Part shown: positions 25,440 through 33,855 of the stretch, piece by piece | Layout: each line of letters begins with the position of its first letter | Numbering within the stretch: the stretch's first letter is position 1 | From: Pseudomonas iranensis | GTDB taxonomy: Bacteria; Pseudomonadota; Gammaproteobacteria; Pseudomonadales; Pseudomonadaceae | Reading direction: 5' to 3' | Assembly (NCBI RefSeq): GCF_014268585.2 | Contig: NZ_CP077092.1 | Span: forward strand, 2,604,001-2,668,000 | Length of the DNA: 64,000 bases | Program-made: the position numbers and the translations under genes | The notes under the pieces: model-generated | Told to the model about the DNA's origin: nothing | Database searches by the model: none | What the model saw: only the letters and a program-made list of their open reading frames with translations

Positions 25440-25706
25440 CCAGAATCCGCCGGCTTGTGCGTCTAGGTCGCGGGTTCTATCGTCTGTCGGTCGCTGAAAA
25501 ACAGTGATCGGGTTTGGTAGCCCGCCATAACTAGTCGCATCGCGCACCGTTCGCAGACCTGCTTCAGGTCGCTGCTCAATGGTGGCCATGCGCAGGACAC
25601 CTTCGGGTGTGCCGGTTCCTAGTTACCGGTCTACCAACCCGCGTATGGCCGCCACCTTCGTTTGGTAGCGAATGTGAAGGCTCCTTTTCTAACTAGGAGT
25701 TTCACC
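25440..25706 (+). promoter_or_regulatory. Structured leader/repeat element upstream of the DUF6124 gene
   Basis: The 430-bp stretch before the DUF6124 gene contains no gene. CGGGTTTGGTAGCCCG (about 25508-25523) and CGGTCTACCAACCCG (about 25628-25642) are inverted copies that could close a long stem around roughly 105 bp, which itself includes GCAGACCTGCTTCAGGTCGC. The final part (GGCCGCCACCTTCGTTTGGT and CTCC...AACTAGGAG) reaches the ribosome binding site. I recognise this arrangement before DUF6124 genes in other pseudomonads. Whether it is a regulatory leader or a mobile repeat is open. Confidence 0.5.
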
Positions 25707-26066
25707 ATGTTCAAAGTCACACCCAATCCCCCAACCACCGACCCCGCATCGCCCTACGAATCCAGCGCCTCGAAAAAGCTTCACGAAGCCGCCGAACGCG
25801 CCCTCGATCACTACCTCGGCCCCGCCGAAATCCTGGCCAGCACCAACACTCCGGAACAGATGTTCCTCGCCAACCCGAAATACGACACCGAGTCCCTGCT
25901 GGCCAACGCCAGCGAATCCCTCGGCTCGGCCACCACCATGCTCTACGACTTCGCCGCGCTGCTCGACAACCCGCGCCGTAAAACCCTGCTGGGCATCGCC
26001 CAGGTCGTCATGCTCGGCGAAATCGCGGTAAATCAGGCTTTGGATAAAGTCGAAATAGCCAAATGA
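25707..26066 (+). CDS. DUF6124 (formerly DUF3077) protein
   Basis: The 119-residue soluble protein has the DUF6124 pattern: a Pro-rich start (VTPNPPTTDPASPYES), then KLHEAAERALDHYLG, NPKYDTESLLANASESLGSA and the helix LLGIAQVVMLGEIAVNQAL. The ATG at 25707 follows CTAGGAG. The family appears largely confined to Pseudomonas, where it is often multicopy and follows a conserved leader as here. Its function is unknown. Confidence 0.87.
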   Translation: MFKVTPNPPTTDPASPYESSASKKLHEAAERALDHYLGPAEILASTNTPEQMFLANPKYDTESLLANASESLGSATTMLYDFAALLDNPRRKTLLGIAQVVMLGEIAVNQALDKVEIAK

Positions 26067-26074
26067 CCCGCAAC

Positions 26075-26098
26075 GCGACGAGCGCAAAACCTCGTCGC
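26075..26098 (+). terminator. Hairpin after the DUF6124 gene
   Basis: GCGACGAG/CTCGTCGC with an 8-base loop lies just after the stop. There is no T-run, so it may be a processing or weak termination signal. Confidence 0.4.
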
Positions 26099-26202
26099 AA
26101 CCCCCGGGGCGTACCATGGCTGGCACACGGCCACGGCTTGCACCACCCGGCCTCGACAGTCACCCTTCGGGCCGTTCAAGGATCAGAACAAGGAATCAAG
26201 GA

Positions 26203-27744
26203 TTGAGTGGTTACGTTCCAAACCCGCCGAAAAACTACCGCTACGAACAAGCCAAACCCGTCGACCTGCACGCCCAGCATTGGGCCGAGTATGAGAAGCA
26301 TGGGAAAGAGCCCGCGCGCGAGCCTGAGAAGACAGGCATTGCGTTGAGGATCGGGGTTTTCTTTGATGGCACAGGCAACAATGCGAACAACTCTGCTGCG
26401 GGGTTGTTGTGCGGTGCTCAGCATCCGATTGCGCCTGAGGATATTCCAGCTAGCTGCATGCCTTATATGAGCGATCCGGATAGTAGTTATGGCGCCGGGC
26501 CTACGAATATCAGGAAATTGTTTTCTCTGTATAAAAAGACCCAGAAAGCCGAAGGCGATGGCTTTCTTAAGTACGTCTCAAGCCCAATATATGTCGAAGG
26601 TATAGGCACTGAAAGCAATCAGATGGATAGCGCTGTAGGTGCTGGAACGGGGCGAGGTGAGACTGGTGTTACGAGTCGCGTACAAGCGTCCTTCACGCTG
26701 ATAAAACAAGCTATCGAAGAGGCACTGCAAGAGAACCCCGACAGTGAAATTGCGTCCCTGACGTTCGATACATTTGGCTTCAGTCGTGGGGCTGCTGCTG
26801 CACGGCACTTCGCAAATGAAGTGGTGCGGGGTAAGCAAGGAGCTTTAGGAGATCTCCTGAACCGGAACGCCGCAGATTTCAGTCGCACCTTTGATAATAA
26901 ATACGGAAACGGCATCAAAATCGGTTTCATCGTGCTCTTTGACACGGTGCCCTCAATTGCCGGCTTCACCAATCTTGGCCGGGTGAAAAGTCCTCTAGCT
27001 CCCGGTGTGAGGCTTTACCTAAACCGTCAATACTTCACGGATGTCGTACATCTCGTAGCCCGTGATGAGTGCCGCGCTAATTTTGCGCTCAGCCGAGTGA
27101 AGCCCGCGCACCCTGAGTACACTCTTCCCGGGGTTCATTCGGATATTGGCGGCAGCTATCTTGATGAAGTAGAGGAACGCGTGCTTGTCAGTCCGATGCA
27201 AACTCTCGCTGTACCTCGGTACGTAGACGTTTCAACGACGTCGATTTATCACGACGCCGCGCGCGTAAAAAGCGAGTGGCTTGCTAAAGGATGGCCTGCG
27301 CATCTGCTGGATATTGTCACCCCGGCTTCCTTGGAAATTCCGCAGGAGCATCAAGACAGGCTTTCACCGGGGCAGAAGCGCGTATATGCCGCTCTACAAT
27401 TGAAACGTCCGGTGAGTGGAAAACTTTCGAGAGTTTATTTAAGAGTCATGTATCAGCTGGCAAAAGAAAAGGGTGTTCAATTCATTGATATACCGGAAGA
27501 TGACGAATACTCCGTGCCGGCAGAGCTGCAACCTCTTTGTGACCGATTTCTCACCGGAAACTACAGAACAACTGCAGAAGAAGAGGCTTTGCTCAAGCTG
27601 AAGTACATTCATACCTCTGCAAACTGGAATCATCCCCTTGGAAGAAGAGACGGGAGCGGTATTGATGCTGTTTACATCAACGCCCCGACGGAAGACGCGA
27701 TCCGTGTACAACATCCTCACGTAGCTGATTGGAAACTCTGGTAA
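26203..27744 (+). CDS. DUF2235 lipase-fold effector (T6SS Tle1-like phospholipase)
   Basis: I start at TTG 26203 (GGA site upstream; the codons before it from ATG 26116 do not look like protein), giving 513 residues. The DUF2235 hydrolase core shows the N-terminal RIGVFFDGTGNN (about 54-60) and the nucleophile elbow TFDTFGFSRGAAAAR with Ser near 194, followed by VLFDTVPSIAGF with an Asp candidate and GVHSDIGGSY with a His/Asp candidate. Tle1-type effectors hydrolyse phospholipids in the periplasm of rival cells. A DUF2931 lipoprotein gene follows with overlapping stop/start, as expected for a cognate immunity gene. The GC content is lower than in neighbouring genes. No VgrG or PAAR gene is adjacent. 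Confidence 0.85.
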   Translation: MSGYVPNPPKNYRYEQAKPVDLHAQHWAEYEKHGKEPAREPEKTGIALRIGVFFDGTGNNANNSAAGLLCGAQHPIAPEDIPASCMPYMSDPDSSYGAGPTNIRKLFSLYKKTQKAEGDGFLKYVSSPIYVEGIGTESNQMDSAVGAGTGRGETGVTSRVQASFTLIKQAIEEALQENPDSEIASLTFDTFGFSRGAAAARHFANEVVRGKQGALGDLLNRNAADFSRTFDNKYGNGIKIGFIVLFDTVPSIAGFTNLGRVKSPLAPGVRLYLNRQYFTDVVHLVARDECRANFALSRVKPAHPEYTLPGVHSDIGGSYLDEVEERVLVSPMQTLAVPRYVDVSTTSIYHDAARVKSEWLAKGWPAHLLDIVTPASLEIPQEHQDRLSPGQKRVYAALQLKRPVSGKLSRVYLRVMYQLAKEKGVQFIDIPEDDEYSVPAELQPLCDRFLTGNYRTTAEEEALLKLKYIHTSANWNHPLGRRDGSGIDAVYINAPTEDAIRVQHPHVADWKLW

Positions 27745-28400
27745 TGAAGTCTGTAATCGCTCTGCTTGTCGCCTTATCGTTAATGGGCTGCCAGAAAGGA
27801 GGTTTCGAAAGTGGAGAAAATGACCCGAAGTCCCCTTGGTGGCAAATTGGATTCGTTGAGCCGAATTACATGAAGATCTGGGTTGAGGACAGCTCGGTGC
27901 TGGATATCAATAACAGAATGTTTTTCAGAGTCGGTGGAAAATCCGCTCCCGGAGGCGAACCAGAAGATGGGACGGAGTCTGCCCGTGGTTGGGGAACAGT
28001 CGGTGGTTCTGGAGTTTTGGTTACCGGTGCTGACCTTCCTCGAATGATTTTTGTCCGTTGGCAGTCGATATCGGAGCAGAAAACCTATAAAGGCTTCATA
28101 GAGATTCCAGAAGAAGCGAGGCAACTGATGGTGCAGTCCACACATCAGCGGTGCCCGAAGACTCCCGAAAGAACCGCACGTTACTCCGCAACGCTGCTTG
28201 TGGGGCTCGCCCCGGGGGGAGTGCTTCAAGCGTGGGTCAGGGACTCCTGCCACCGCCCGATAAAAGTCTCCCATGCTCAAGGCGAACTCGAACCTCTCGG
28301 CCCCGAGCAGGGCGAGCATGGCGGGCGCTATGCCTATCCCGTGAGTGAGAAGGCCAAGCGATACATTGATAAGTTCGGCATCCCGTACGGTAGTTGGTAA
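27744..28400 (+). CDS. DUF2931 lipoprotein, probable immunity protein to the DUF2235 effector
   Basis: The ATG overlaps the effector stop (TAATG), implying translational coupling. The 218-residue product starts MKSVIALLVALSLMGCQKGG with lipobox LMGC (Cys16). The body has the DUF2931 pattern (PWWQIGFVEPNYMKIWVED, then RGWGTVGGSG and MIFVRWQSISEQKTYKG). DUF2931 lipoproteins next to Tle1-like lipases are taken to neutralise them in the periplasm; that role here is inferred from context. Confidence 0.85.
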   Translation: MKSVIALLVALSLMGCQKGGFESGENDPKSPWWQIGFVEPNYMKIWVEDSSVLDINNRMFFRVGGKSAPGGEPEDGTESARGWGTVGGSGVLVTGADLPRMIFVRWQSISEQKTYKGFIEIPEEARQLMVQSTHQRCPKTPERTARYSATLLVGLAPGGVLQAWVRDSCHRPIKVSHAQGELEPLGPEQGEHGGRYAYPVSEKAKRYIDKFGIPYGSW

Positions 28401-28480
28401 ATGACGTTGATGGAGCGCCATCTACTTTTCAGGCGCCAGACCGTTTCAATTTCGCTGAGTCGAATTAGCGGGGCGGCGTC

Positions 28481-28771
28481 TTGAGAATAGAAAAGGCCGA
28501 CCGTTTCGATGATGTCGACTACGACGCAGGCTATGAGTATCGAGGGTTCAATTACCTGATTCTGGATGGTGTCGATCAGTTTCTCGTCAGAACTTACGAT
28601 GACCAACCCGGTAGCGCGACGGTTGTACGCCCTGCCATGACCACAAGCACCAGACTCAGAACGCTGGCGGAATTTTTACGAACGGAGCTGGAGGTAACTG
28701 CGATTTATCTCTACAAGGGTGAAATAGGAAGCTATGCCCAGGTAGACCTTGAGAGCCTGCAATTCTGCTGA
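28481..28771 (+). CDS. Unrecognised 96-residue protein downstream of the effector pair
   Basis: The frame from TTG 28481 encodes RIEKADRFDDVDYDAGYEYRG and then FNYLILDGVDQFLVRTYDDQP, with an acidic, tyrosine-rich character and a C-terminal Cys. There is no signal peptide or membrane segment. The codon use resembles the effector genes, it has the same orientation, and it lies 80 bp after the DUF2931 gene. It may be a further component of that island. The start codon and ribosome site are weak, so it could also be a remnant of a larger gene. Confidence 0.5.
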   Translation: MRIEKADRFDDVDYDAGYEYRGFNYLILDGVDQFLVRTYDDQPGSATVVRPAMTTSTRLRTLAEFLRTELEVTAIYLYKGEIGSYAQVDLESLQFC

Positions 28772-28834
28772 TCCGGTACCGAGCCGGGAGCGATAAGCAG
28801 GACCCGCCAACCATGAGTCCCGCCACGAACCCCC

Positions 28835-29794
28835 TCAAACCTCAGCCTTCACCCCAACCTTCACCGGCGCTTTGCGATACGTCAGCAAAACAATCCCGCT
28901 CACCACAATCACACCACCCACGATCTGCCCTCTGCTGAGCATTTGATCCAGCACAATCCAGCCCATCAACAACGTCGCCAGTGGTTCGATATTCATCACC
29001 GGGGCGTTGCGTGGCATGTCCAGTCGGGGCACGGAAATGAACAACACAATGAAGCCGGTCCCATAGAGCACGACAAGCGTGGCAAGGGCCAGCCAGCCGG
29101 TTGAAGTGGCGGGGAGGTTGAGTCCGCCGGGGAGGGCGCCGGTCAGGCCGGCCAGGTTGACGCTGCTGAACACGATGAAAATGGTCAGCAGGCTGCGCAC
29201 CGAGCCGCGCACTTGCGACAGTTTGTGGTCGGTGATCCACAGCGCGCAGGCGAAGACGCTGGCGGCGCAGAAGGCGAGTGCGACGCCCAGTAGCCATTCC
29301 GGGCCGACGCTCGCGCTGTCTGACAGACGTCCGGGGACGTCCAGTACGAACACCAATCCCACGAGAATCAAGCCCATCAACATCGCGGTGCGCGCGCTTG
29401 GTCGTGGGCCGCCCAGCGCCCAGGTCAGCAAGGCGAGCAGGATCGGAAACACGTTGGCCACCAGCAGCGCCAAAGCGACCGGGACCCGCGCGACAGCGGA
29501 GTACAGACACAGGCTCTGCGCAGTAATCAGCAGGCCCAACAACAGTTGCCAACGCCGCGCGCCTGCCGGCAGACGCAGACTTTGCCGCTGCCACAGGACG
29601 AGAATGGCCAGCACCAGCAAGGTCCCGCCCGAGCGCATCAGAATTGCCAGCAGCACTCCTGCGCCATCATCAAAAGCGACCCGTGCCGCGACGTGGTTGC
29701 CGGCGAACGCACAACCCATGCACAACAGAATGATCACGGCGAGATAACGGGGGAAGGGCGGCGGTACGGTAGGCGCAAACTCAGGACGGGACAT
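28835..29794 (-). CDS. EamA-family (DMT) transporter
   Basis: The 319-residue protein has ten hydrophobic helices in two EamA repeats (first from LAVIILLCMGCAFAGNHVAA; second from WLLGVALAFCAASVFACALW). Such proteins export metabolites such as amino acids or drugs. The ATG at 29794 has a GAG-type site. Longer in-frame extension to 30175 overlaps the LysR gene and is rejected. Confidence 0.9.
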   Translation of the reverse strand: MSRPEFAPTVPPPFPRYLAVIILLCMGCAFAGNHVAARVAFDDGAGVLLAILMRSGGTLLVLAILVLWQRQSLRLPAGARRWQLLLGLLITAQSLCLYSAVARVPVALALLVANVFPILLALLTWALGGPRPSARTAMLMGLILVGLVFVLDVPGRLSDSASVGPEWLLGVALAFCAASVFACALWITDHKLSQVRGSVRSLLTIFIVFSSVNLAGLTGALPGGLNLPATSTGWLALATLVVLYGTGFIVLFISVPRLDMPRNAPVMNIEPLATLLMGWIVLDQMLSRGQIVGGVIVVSGIVLLTYRKAPVKVGVKAEV

Positions 29795-29802
29795 GGCAGA
29801 TC

Positions 29803-29830
29803 TCAAAAATGATAGCCACTCGGGGTGGCT
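29803..29830 (-). terminator. Possible weak terminator after the LysR gene
   Basis: On the minus strand AGCCAC...GTGGCT is followed by ATCATTTTT. It lies about 110 bp past the LysR stop and just upstream of the EamA gene start. Confidence 0.35.
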
Positions 29831-29844
29831 CAGGTTTTTATTAT

Positions 29845-29857
29845 GTTGTCGTACAAC
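29845..29857. promoter_or_regulatory. Short operator-like palindrome upstream of the EamA gene
   Basis: GTTGT-CGT-ACAAC is a perfect 5-3-5 inverted repeat 51 bp upstream of the EamA ATG. TTGT...ACAA spacing like this is typical of GntR-type sites, but no GntR gene is adjacent. Confidence 0.3.
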
Positions 29858-29939
29858 TTCCCGATTTGTACCGTAATCGAGCAGGCGCGGCAAGCTCGAA
29901 AGGCTTGAGAAACCGCTTAAGCGTGATGCTGGTTGAGTT

Positions 29940-30890
29940 TCAGAGGTCGTATGACTTGCTTTTTTCAATCCGAGCATCGAGTCGAGTTGCCCACTCATCC
30001 AGTCGAGCTTGGCCGACCAGAAAATCCACAAACGCCCGGGTTTTGGCCGGCAGCAGTTTCTGGCTGGAAAAGTACAAATAGATCTGTCCCGCATCGACAT
30101 GCCAGCCCGGCAAAACCCTTTCCAGCGTGCCGTCCCGCAGATAAGGCAGCACATCGGGAACCGCCAACAGCGCAACCCCCAATCCCAAGCGCGCGCACTG
30201 ACACAGCGCTTGCGGGTCGTTGACCAACAAGCGCGGCGTCAATTCCAGCGGTGCTCGTTGCCCGTCGGGCCCTTGCAGCATCCAGCTGCGCACCTTGCCG
30301 GTCTGTACCGAGCGCATGGCCAGATGATCCAGCGTCGCCAGCTCTTCGATGTGCCGGATGCGCTGGTGTGCCGAGAGGTATTCCTTCGATGCCACCAGAA
30401 TCAGATGCGCCGGGGCGATGGCCCTGGCGACCACACCTTGCGCCAGCTCGATGCCGCCACCGATGGCCGCATCAAACCCGTCCGCGATGAGATCGACCTG
30501 GCGATTGTCGACGTGCCATTCAGGGGTCACGGCGGGGTATTGCTTGAGAAACTCGGGCATCAGCGGCAGCAGAAAATCCCTGGCGAAGCCCGGTGCCGCA
30601 CTTAGACGCAGGGTGCCGGCAGGCTCTCCGGCATTGCCGGCCACGTCGGCAATCGCCGCTTGAACACTCTCCAGTCCCGAACCGACGTTGGCCAGAAAGC
30701 GTTCTCCCGCTTCGGTCAGCGTGAGTTTGCGTGTGCTGCGCTGAAACAAGCGTACGCCGAGGTTGGCTTCCAGTTGCGCGACATTGCGACTGACCGCCGC
30801 GGGTGTCAGGCCCAGGCGCCGCGCCGCCGCAGAGAAGCTTCCCGCCTCGGCGCTGCGCACGAATGAGAGCAAATTGCCTAAGGTTTCCAT
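29940..30890 (-). CDS. LysR-family regulator
   Basis: The 316-residue protein begins METLGNLLSFVRSAEAGSFS with the LysR helix-turn-helix in the first 60 residues (AAARRLGLTPAAVSRNVAQLE) and an effector domain from about 90. It is divergent from the Rossmann-fold gene at 30997, which is its likely target; it may also affect the EamA gene downstream on its own strand. Confidence 0.9.
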   Translation of the reverse strand: METLGNLLSFVRSAEAGSFSAAARRLGLTPAAVSRNVAQLEANLGVRLFQRSTRKLTLTEAGERFLANVGSGLESVQAAIADVAGNAGEPAGTLRLSAAPGFARDFLLPLMPEFLKQYPAVTPEWHVDNRQVDLIADGFDAAIGGGIELAQGVVARAIAPAHLILVASKEYLSAHQRIRHIEELATLDHLAMRSVQTGKVRSWMLQGPDGQRAPLELTPRLLVNDPQALCQCARLGLGVALLAVPDVLPYLRDGTLERVLPGWHVDAGQIYLYFSSQKLLPAKTRAFVDFLVGQARLDEWATRLDARIEKSKSYDL

Positions 30891-30996
30891 CTGCGAACCT
30901 TCAATGAATGATTGAAAGTGATTCTAGTGGGCTTCCACTACTGCTGGAAGATCAAAAGGCGTCTCATAGCCTCATCACCTACATGAGGAAACAGAC

Positions 30997-31590
30997 ATGA
31001 CTATCAGCATCATTGGTACTGGCTCCATCGGCACCGCCATCGCTCGGTTGCTCGTCAACGCAGGCCTGCCGGTCAACCTCGCCAACAGCCGCGTGCCGCA
31101 GAGCCTTGACGGTTTGGTCGACGAATTGGGTCCACTCGCACAAGCGGTGACCGCTCAGCAAGCCAGTCAGGCGGACATTGTTTTTCTGGCGGTGAACTGG
31201 TCGAAAATCCCCGACGCGGTGCGCGATCTCGGGCCTTGGGATGGGCGCATCGTGATCGATGCCAACAACCCGATCGAGGCACCACTGTTCAAGCCGTTCG
31301 ATCTGGGCGGCCAGCCGTCTACGCAAGTGGTGGCGCAGATGCTGCCCGGTGCGCACGTGGTCAAGGCCTTCAACCATTTGCTCGCGGCTCTGCTGAGCGA
31401 TCCCTCCGCCGAGGGCGGCAAGCGTGTGCTGTTTTATTCCGGTGAAGATGCCGCGAGCAAAACCAAAGTTGCAGAGCTGATTACTCAACTCGGTTTTTAC
31501 GGCATCGACCTGGGCGGTGTGCAGCAGGGAATGCTTGCGCAGTTCCCGGGCGGACCGCTGCCAGCCTTGAACCTGGTCAAACATGGTTGA
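30997..31590 (+). CDS. NADPH-dependent F420-reductase-like Rossmann protein
   Basis: The 197-residue product starts MTISIIGTGSIGTAIARLLV, a dinucleotide-binding motif, and has the layout of the NAD(P)-binding/F420-oxidoreductase-like family (VFLAVNWSKIPDAV, IVIDANNPIE, VVKAFNHLLAALL). F420 itself is not expected in Pseudomonas, so NADP(H)-linked reduction of another substrate is more likely. A more distant relative is at 59271-60005. Confidence 0.87.
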   Translation: MTISIIGTGSIGTAIARLLVNAGLPVNLANSRVPQSLDGLVDELGPLAQAVTAQQASQADIVFLAVNWSKIPDAVRDLGPWDGRIVIDANNPIEAPLFKPFDLGGQPSTQVVAQMLPGAHVVKAFNHLLAALLSDPSAEGGKRVLFYSGEDAASKTKVAELITQLGFYGIDLGGVQQGMLAQFPGGPLPALNLVKHG

Positions 31591-31638
31591 CCGCTGAGCC
31601 CGGGCAGCCGGGCTTCACATACCAATCGAGGATTCAAA

Positions 31639-32037
31639 ATGTCTGGCTCAGATTCGCGAAATATCAATGAGGTGGAAAACTACGATGCCTTGCTGCGGGC
31701 CAACCTGCAGCGCGTGTTCAACGAGCGCGATGCACAGAAGCGCATTGCAGCGGTGCAGGAGCTTTTTGCAGACACACCGACGATGTACGAACCGACTGGC
31801 ATCGTCACCGGGCGGGCGGCGATTTCAGAGGTGGCCGGTGCGTTGCTGGATCAGTTTGGGGCGGACTTCGCTTTTGTTCCGGAGGGGCGGGCGGTTGGGC
31901 ATCATGGCTTGGGTTACCTGCGCTGGCATGCGGGCCCGAGCGCTGGGCCGGTAGCCGTCAGTGGCGTCGACGTGGCAGAAATCAAAGCGGGGAAAATCGT
32001 GCGGTTGTGGGTGTTGCTGGATGCGCCCCAAGGCTGA
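31639..32037 (+). CDS. NTF2-like (SnoaL-type) protein
   Basis: The 132-residue product fits a single nuclear transport factor 2 fold: ENYDALLRANLQRVFNERDAQ at the N-terminus, DTPTMYEPTGIVTGRAAI in the middle and the terminal strand GKIVRLWVLLDAPQG. The family includes isomerases, hydrolases and proteins of unknown role. A GAGG site precedes the ATG. It probably shares an operon with the Rossmann-fold gene 48 bp upstream. Confidence 0.85.
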   Translation: MSGSDSRNINEVENYDALLRANLQRVFNERDAQKRIAAVQELFADTPTMYEPTGIVTGRAAISEVAGALLDQFGADFAFVPEGRAVGHHGLGYLRWHAGPSAGPVAVSGVDVAEIKAGKIVRLWVLLDAPQG

Positions 32038-32110
32038 GCCGCACGGCAGGGTGGCAAAGGGGATCCCGTTGCCGCCTGTCGCCGACTGCCTATCAGATTA
32101 ATATCGCGCA

Positions 32111-32138
32111 TTGACATATCGAAAAATCTCGATATCCT
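32111..32138 (+). promoter_or_regulatory. Promoter of the ArsR-family gene
   Basis: A consensus -35 box TTGACA (32111-32116), a 16-bp spacer and TATCCT (32133-32138) precede the ATG at 32145 at very short distance. The operator at 32116-32135 covers the spacer, so the regulator should block its own transcription. The short leader suggests translation with a minimal or no ribosome site. Confidence 0.6.
32116..32135. promoter_or_regulatory. ArsR operator 1 (ATATC-N10-GATAT)
   Basis: The inverted repeat ATATC, ten bases, GATAT sits inside the promoter of the ArsR-family gene. The same arrangement recurs at 32464-32483. Confidence 0.7.
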
Positions 32139-32144
32139 CGGCGC

Positions 32145-32447
32145 ATGGAACTGATCGAAATCTTCAAAGCCCTCTCGAACCCGACGCGCCTCAAGATCCT
32201 TGAAGGCCTGAAGGATCCCGTCAAGAACTTCCCCCCGCAGGATGAGGGTGACGTTCTCGTCGAGGGTGTCTGCGTGAGCAGCATCCAGGAAGGTATCGGC
32301 TTGTCGCAGTCGACGGTGTCGAGTTACCTGGCCACGTTGCAGCGGGTGGGGCTGGTGGAAGTGCGGCGCATCGGTCAATGGACCTACTACAAACGCAATG
32401 AGGCTGCGATCAGCGCGCTTGCAGAGATCATAGGGAAAGAGCTGTAA
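32145..32447 (+). CDS. ArsR-family winged-helix regulator
   Basis: The 100-residue protein starts MELIEIFKALSNPTRLKILE and has the recognition helix region GIGLSQSTVSSYLATLQRVGLVE, typical of ArsR-type repressors. The N-terminal half contains only one cysteine (VCVSS) and no CXC metal site, so redox or small-molecule sensing is more likely than metal sensing. It precedes the quinone reductase gene, and both have the same operator. Confidence 0.9.
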   Translation: MELIEIFKALSNPTRLKILEGLKDPVKNFPPQDEGDVLVEGVCVSSIQEGIGLSQSTVSSYLATLQRVGLVEVRRIGQWTYYKRNEAAISALAEIIGKEL

Positions 32448-32461
32448 ATTTTTTTACTACA

Positions 32462-32485
32462 GGATATCTAGAATTCTCGATATCC
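32462..32485. promoter_or_regulatory. ArsR operator 2, 24-bp near-perfect palindrome
   Basis: GGATATCTAGAATTCTCGAT followed by ATCC is palindromic at all but one base pair and contains ATATC-N10-GATAT (32464-32483). It lies 26 bp upstream of the quinone reductase ATG. Confidence 0.75.
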
Positions 32486-32510
32486 CTCTTTGTCGATACG
32501 AGGTTTTGCC

Positions 32511-33485
32511 ATGAAAGCGATGATTTTGAAATCCTTCGGCGGTCCTGATTCGTTCGAACTCAGCGACGTGCCCAAACCGGTTCCGCAAGCCGGCCAAGTG
32601 CTGGTCCGAGTGCACGCCACTTCCATCAATCCGCTGGATTATCAGGTTCGGCGCGGTGACTATCCCGACCTGGTGCCGCTGCCAGCCATTACCGGCCACG
32701 ACGTATCGGGCGTGGTCGAGGCTATCGGGCCGGGCGTCAGCGCCTTCGCACCTGGCGACGAGGTCTGGTACACCCCGCAGATATTCGACGGGCAGGGCAG
32801 TTATGCCGAATACCACGTCGCAGCCGAAAACATCATCGCCAGAAAGCCTGCGTCGCTGAGCCACCTCGAGGCGGCCAGTCTGAGTTTGGTCGGCGGCACG
32901 GTTTGGGAAGCGCTGACCGTGCGCGCTGTGCTCCGCGTTGGCGAAAGCATTCTGATCCACGGCGGCGCCGGCGGGGTCGGCCATGTGGCGATTCAGGTGG
33001 CCAAAGCCATGGGCGCCAGAGTCTTTACGACCGTGCGCGAGGCCAACGCCGATTTCGTCCGCAGCCTGGGTGCCGACGTGGTGATCGATTACACCCAAGA
33101 GGATTACGTCGAAGCGATCATGCGCGAAACCGCCGGGCATGGCGTTGATGTGGTGTTCGACACCATCGGCGGCGATACCCTGTCTCGCAGTGCCGACGCG
33201 CTTGCCCAGCTTGGCCGCGTCGTCTCGATCGTCGATATCGCGCAGCCACAAAACCTCGTTCAGGCCTGGGGCAAGAACGCCAGCTACCACTTCGTCTTCA
33301 CCCGGCAGAATCGCGGCAAGCTCGATGAATTGAGCGCGTTGGTCGAGCGCGGCCAGTTGCGGCCCCACGTTGGCGCGGTCTATTCGCTCGGCGACATCCC
33401 GCTCGCCCACGCTCGACTGGAGAGCGCCAACAACGGTCTGCTGGGAAAAATCGCTATCGCCGTCGAGCCTTCACTCATCGTCTGA
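32511..33485 (+). CDS. Zinc-type MDR quinone oxidoreductase
   Basis: From ATG 32511 the product has 324 residues: an N-terminal GroES-like domain ([20 protein letters not shown]) and a Rossmann domain with the motif [23 protein letters not shown]. It lacks the catalytic zinc cysteines, as in quinone reductases and enoyl reductases of the MDR superfamily. It is followed by a monooxygenase-type gene 28 bp later; with the ArsR regulator this suggests a quinone or electrophile response module. Confidence 0.88.
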   Translation: MKAMILKSFGGPDSFELSDVPKPVPQAGQVLVRVHATSINPLDYQVRRGDYPDLVPLPAITGHDVSGVVEAIGPGVSAFAPGDEVWYTPQIFDGQGSYAEYHVAAENIIARKPASLSHLEAASLSLVGGTVWEALTVRAVLRVGESILIHGGAGGVGHVAIQVAKAMGARVFTTVREANADFVRSLGADVVIDYTQEDYVEAIMRETAGHGVDVVFDTIGGDTLSRSADALAQLGRVVSIVDIAQPQNLVQAWGKNASYHFVFTRQNRGKLDELSALVERGQLRPHVGAVYSLGDIPLAHARLESANNGLLGKIAIAVEPSLIV

Positions 33486-33513
33486 ATCCGCTCACTGATT
33501 CTGGAGAAACATC

Positions 33514-33855
33514 ATGGTTTACGAGATCGCTGTGCTGCCCGTTCACCCGCATCAGACTGAAGCCTTCCGACGCGCATTTGCCGAAGTCGAACCGTTGCTC
33601 ACCCGCGCCAAGGGATACGGCGGCCACTTGCTGGCGCAAGGTATTGAAACCCCCGAGCAGTTCAATCTGATCGTGCGCTGGCAATCGCTTGAGGATCACT
33701 CGCCGGGGTTTGAAGAAAGCGAAGATCACCAGCGGTTCATGCTGGGGCTGGAGGATTATTTTTCGGCTGAGCCGAGGGTCTATCACATTGAGGGTGGTGC
33801 TTTTCCGGGTGGCGATTTTGGCGTACCGGACAACGGTGCCAGCGTAGGCATCTGA
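33514..33855 (+). CDS. Antibiotic biosynthesis monooxygenase (ABM)-like protein
   Basis: The 113-residue product has the ABM ferredoxin-like fold pattern (MVYEIAVLPVHPHQTEAFRR at the N-terminus, then FNLIVRWQSLEDHSPGFEES). ABM proteins such as YgiN-type quinol monooxygenases act on quinones and often sit beside quinone reductases, as here. Confidence 0.85.
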   Translation: MVYEIAVLPVHPHQTEAFRRAFAEVEPLLTRAKGYGGHLLAQGIETPEQFNLIVRWQSLEDHSPGFEESEDHQRFMLGLEDYFSAEPRVYHIEGGAFPGGDFGVPDNGASVGI

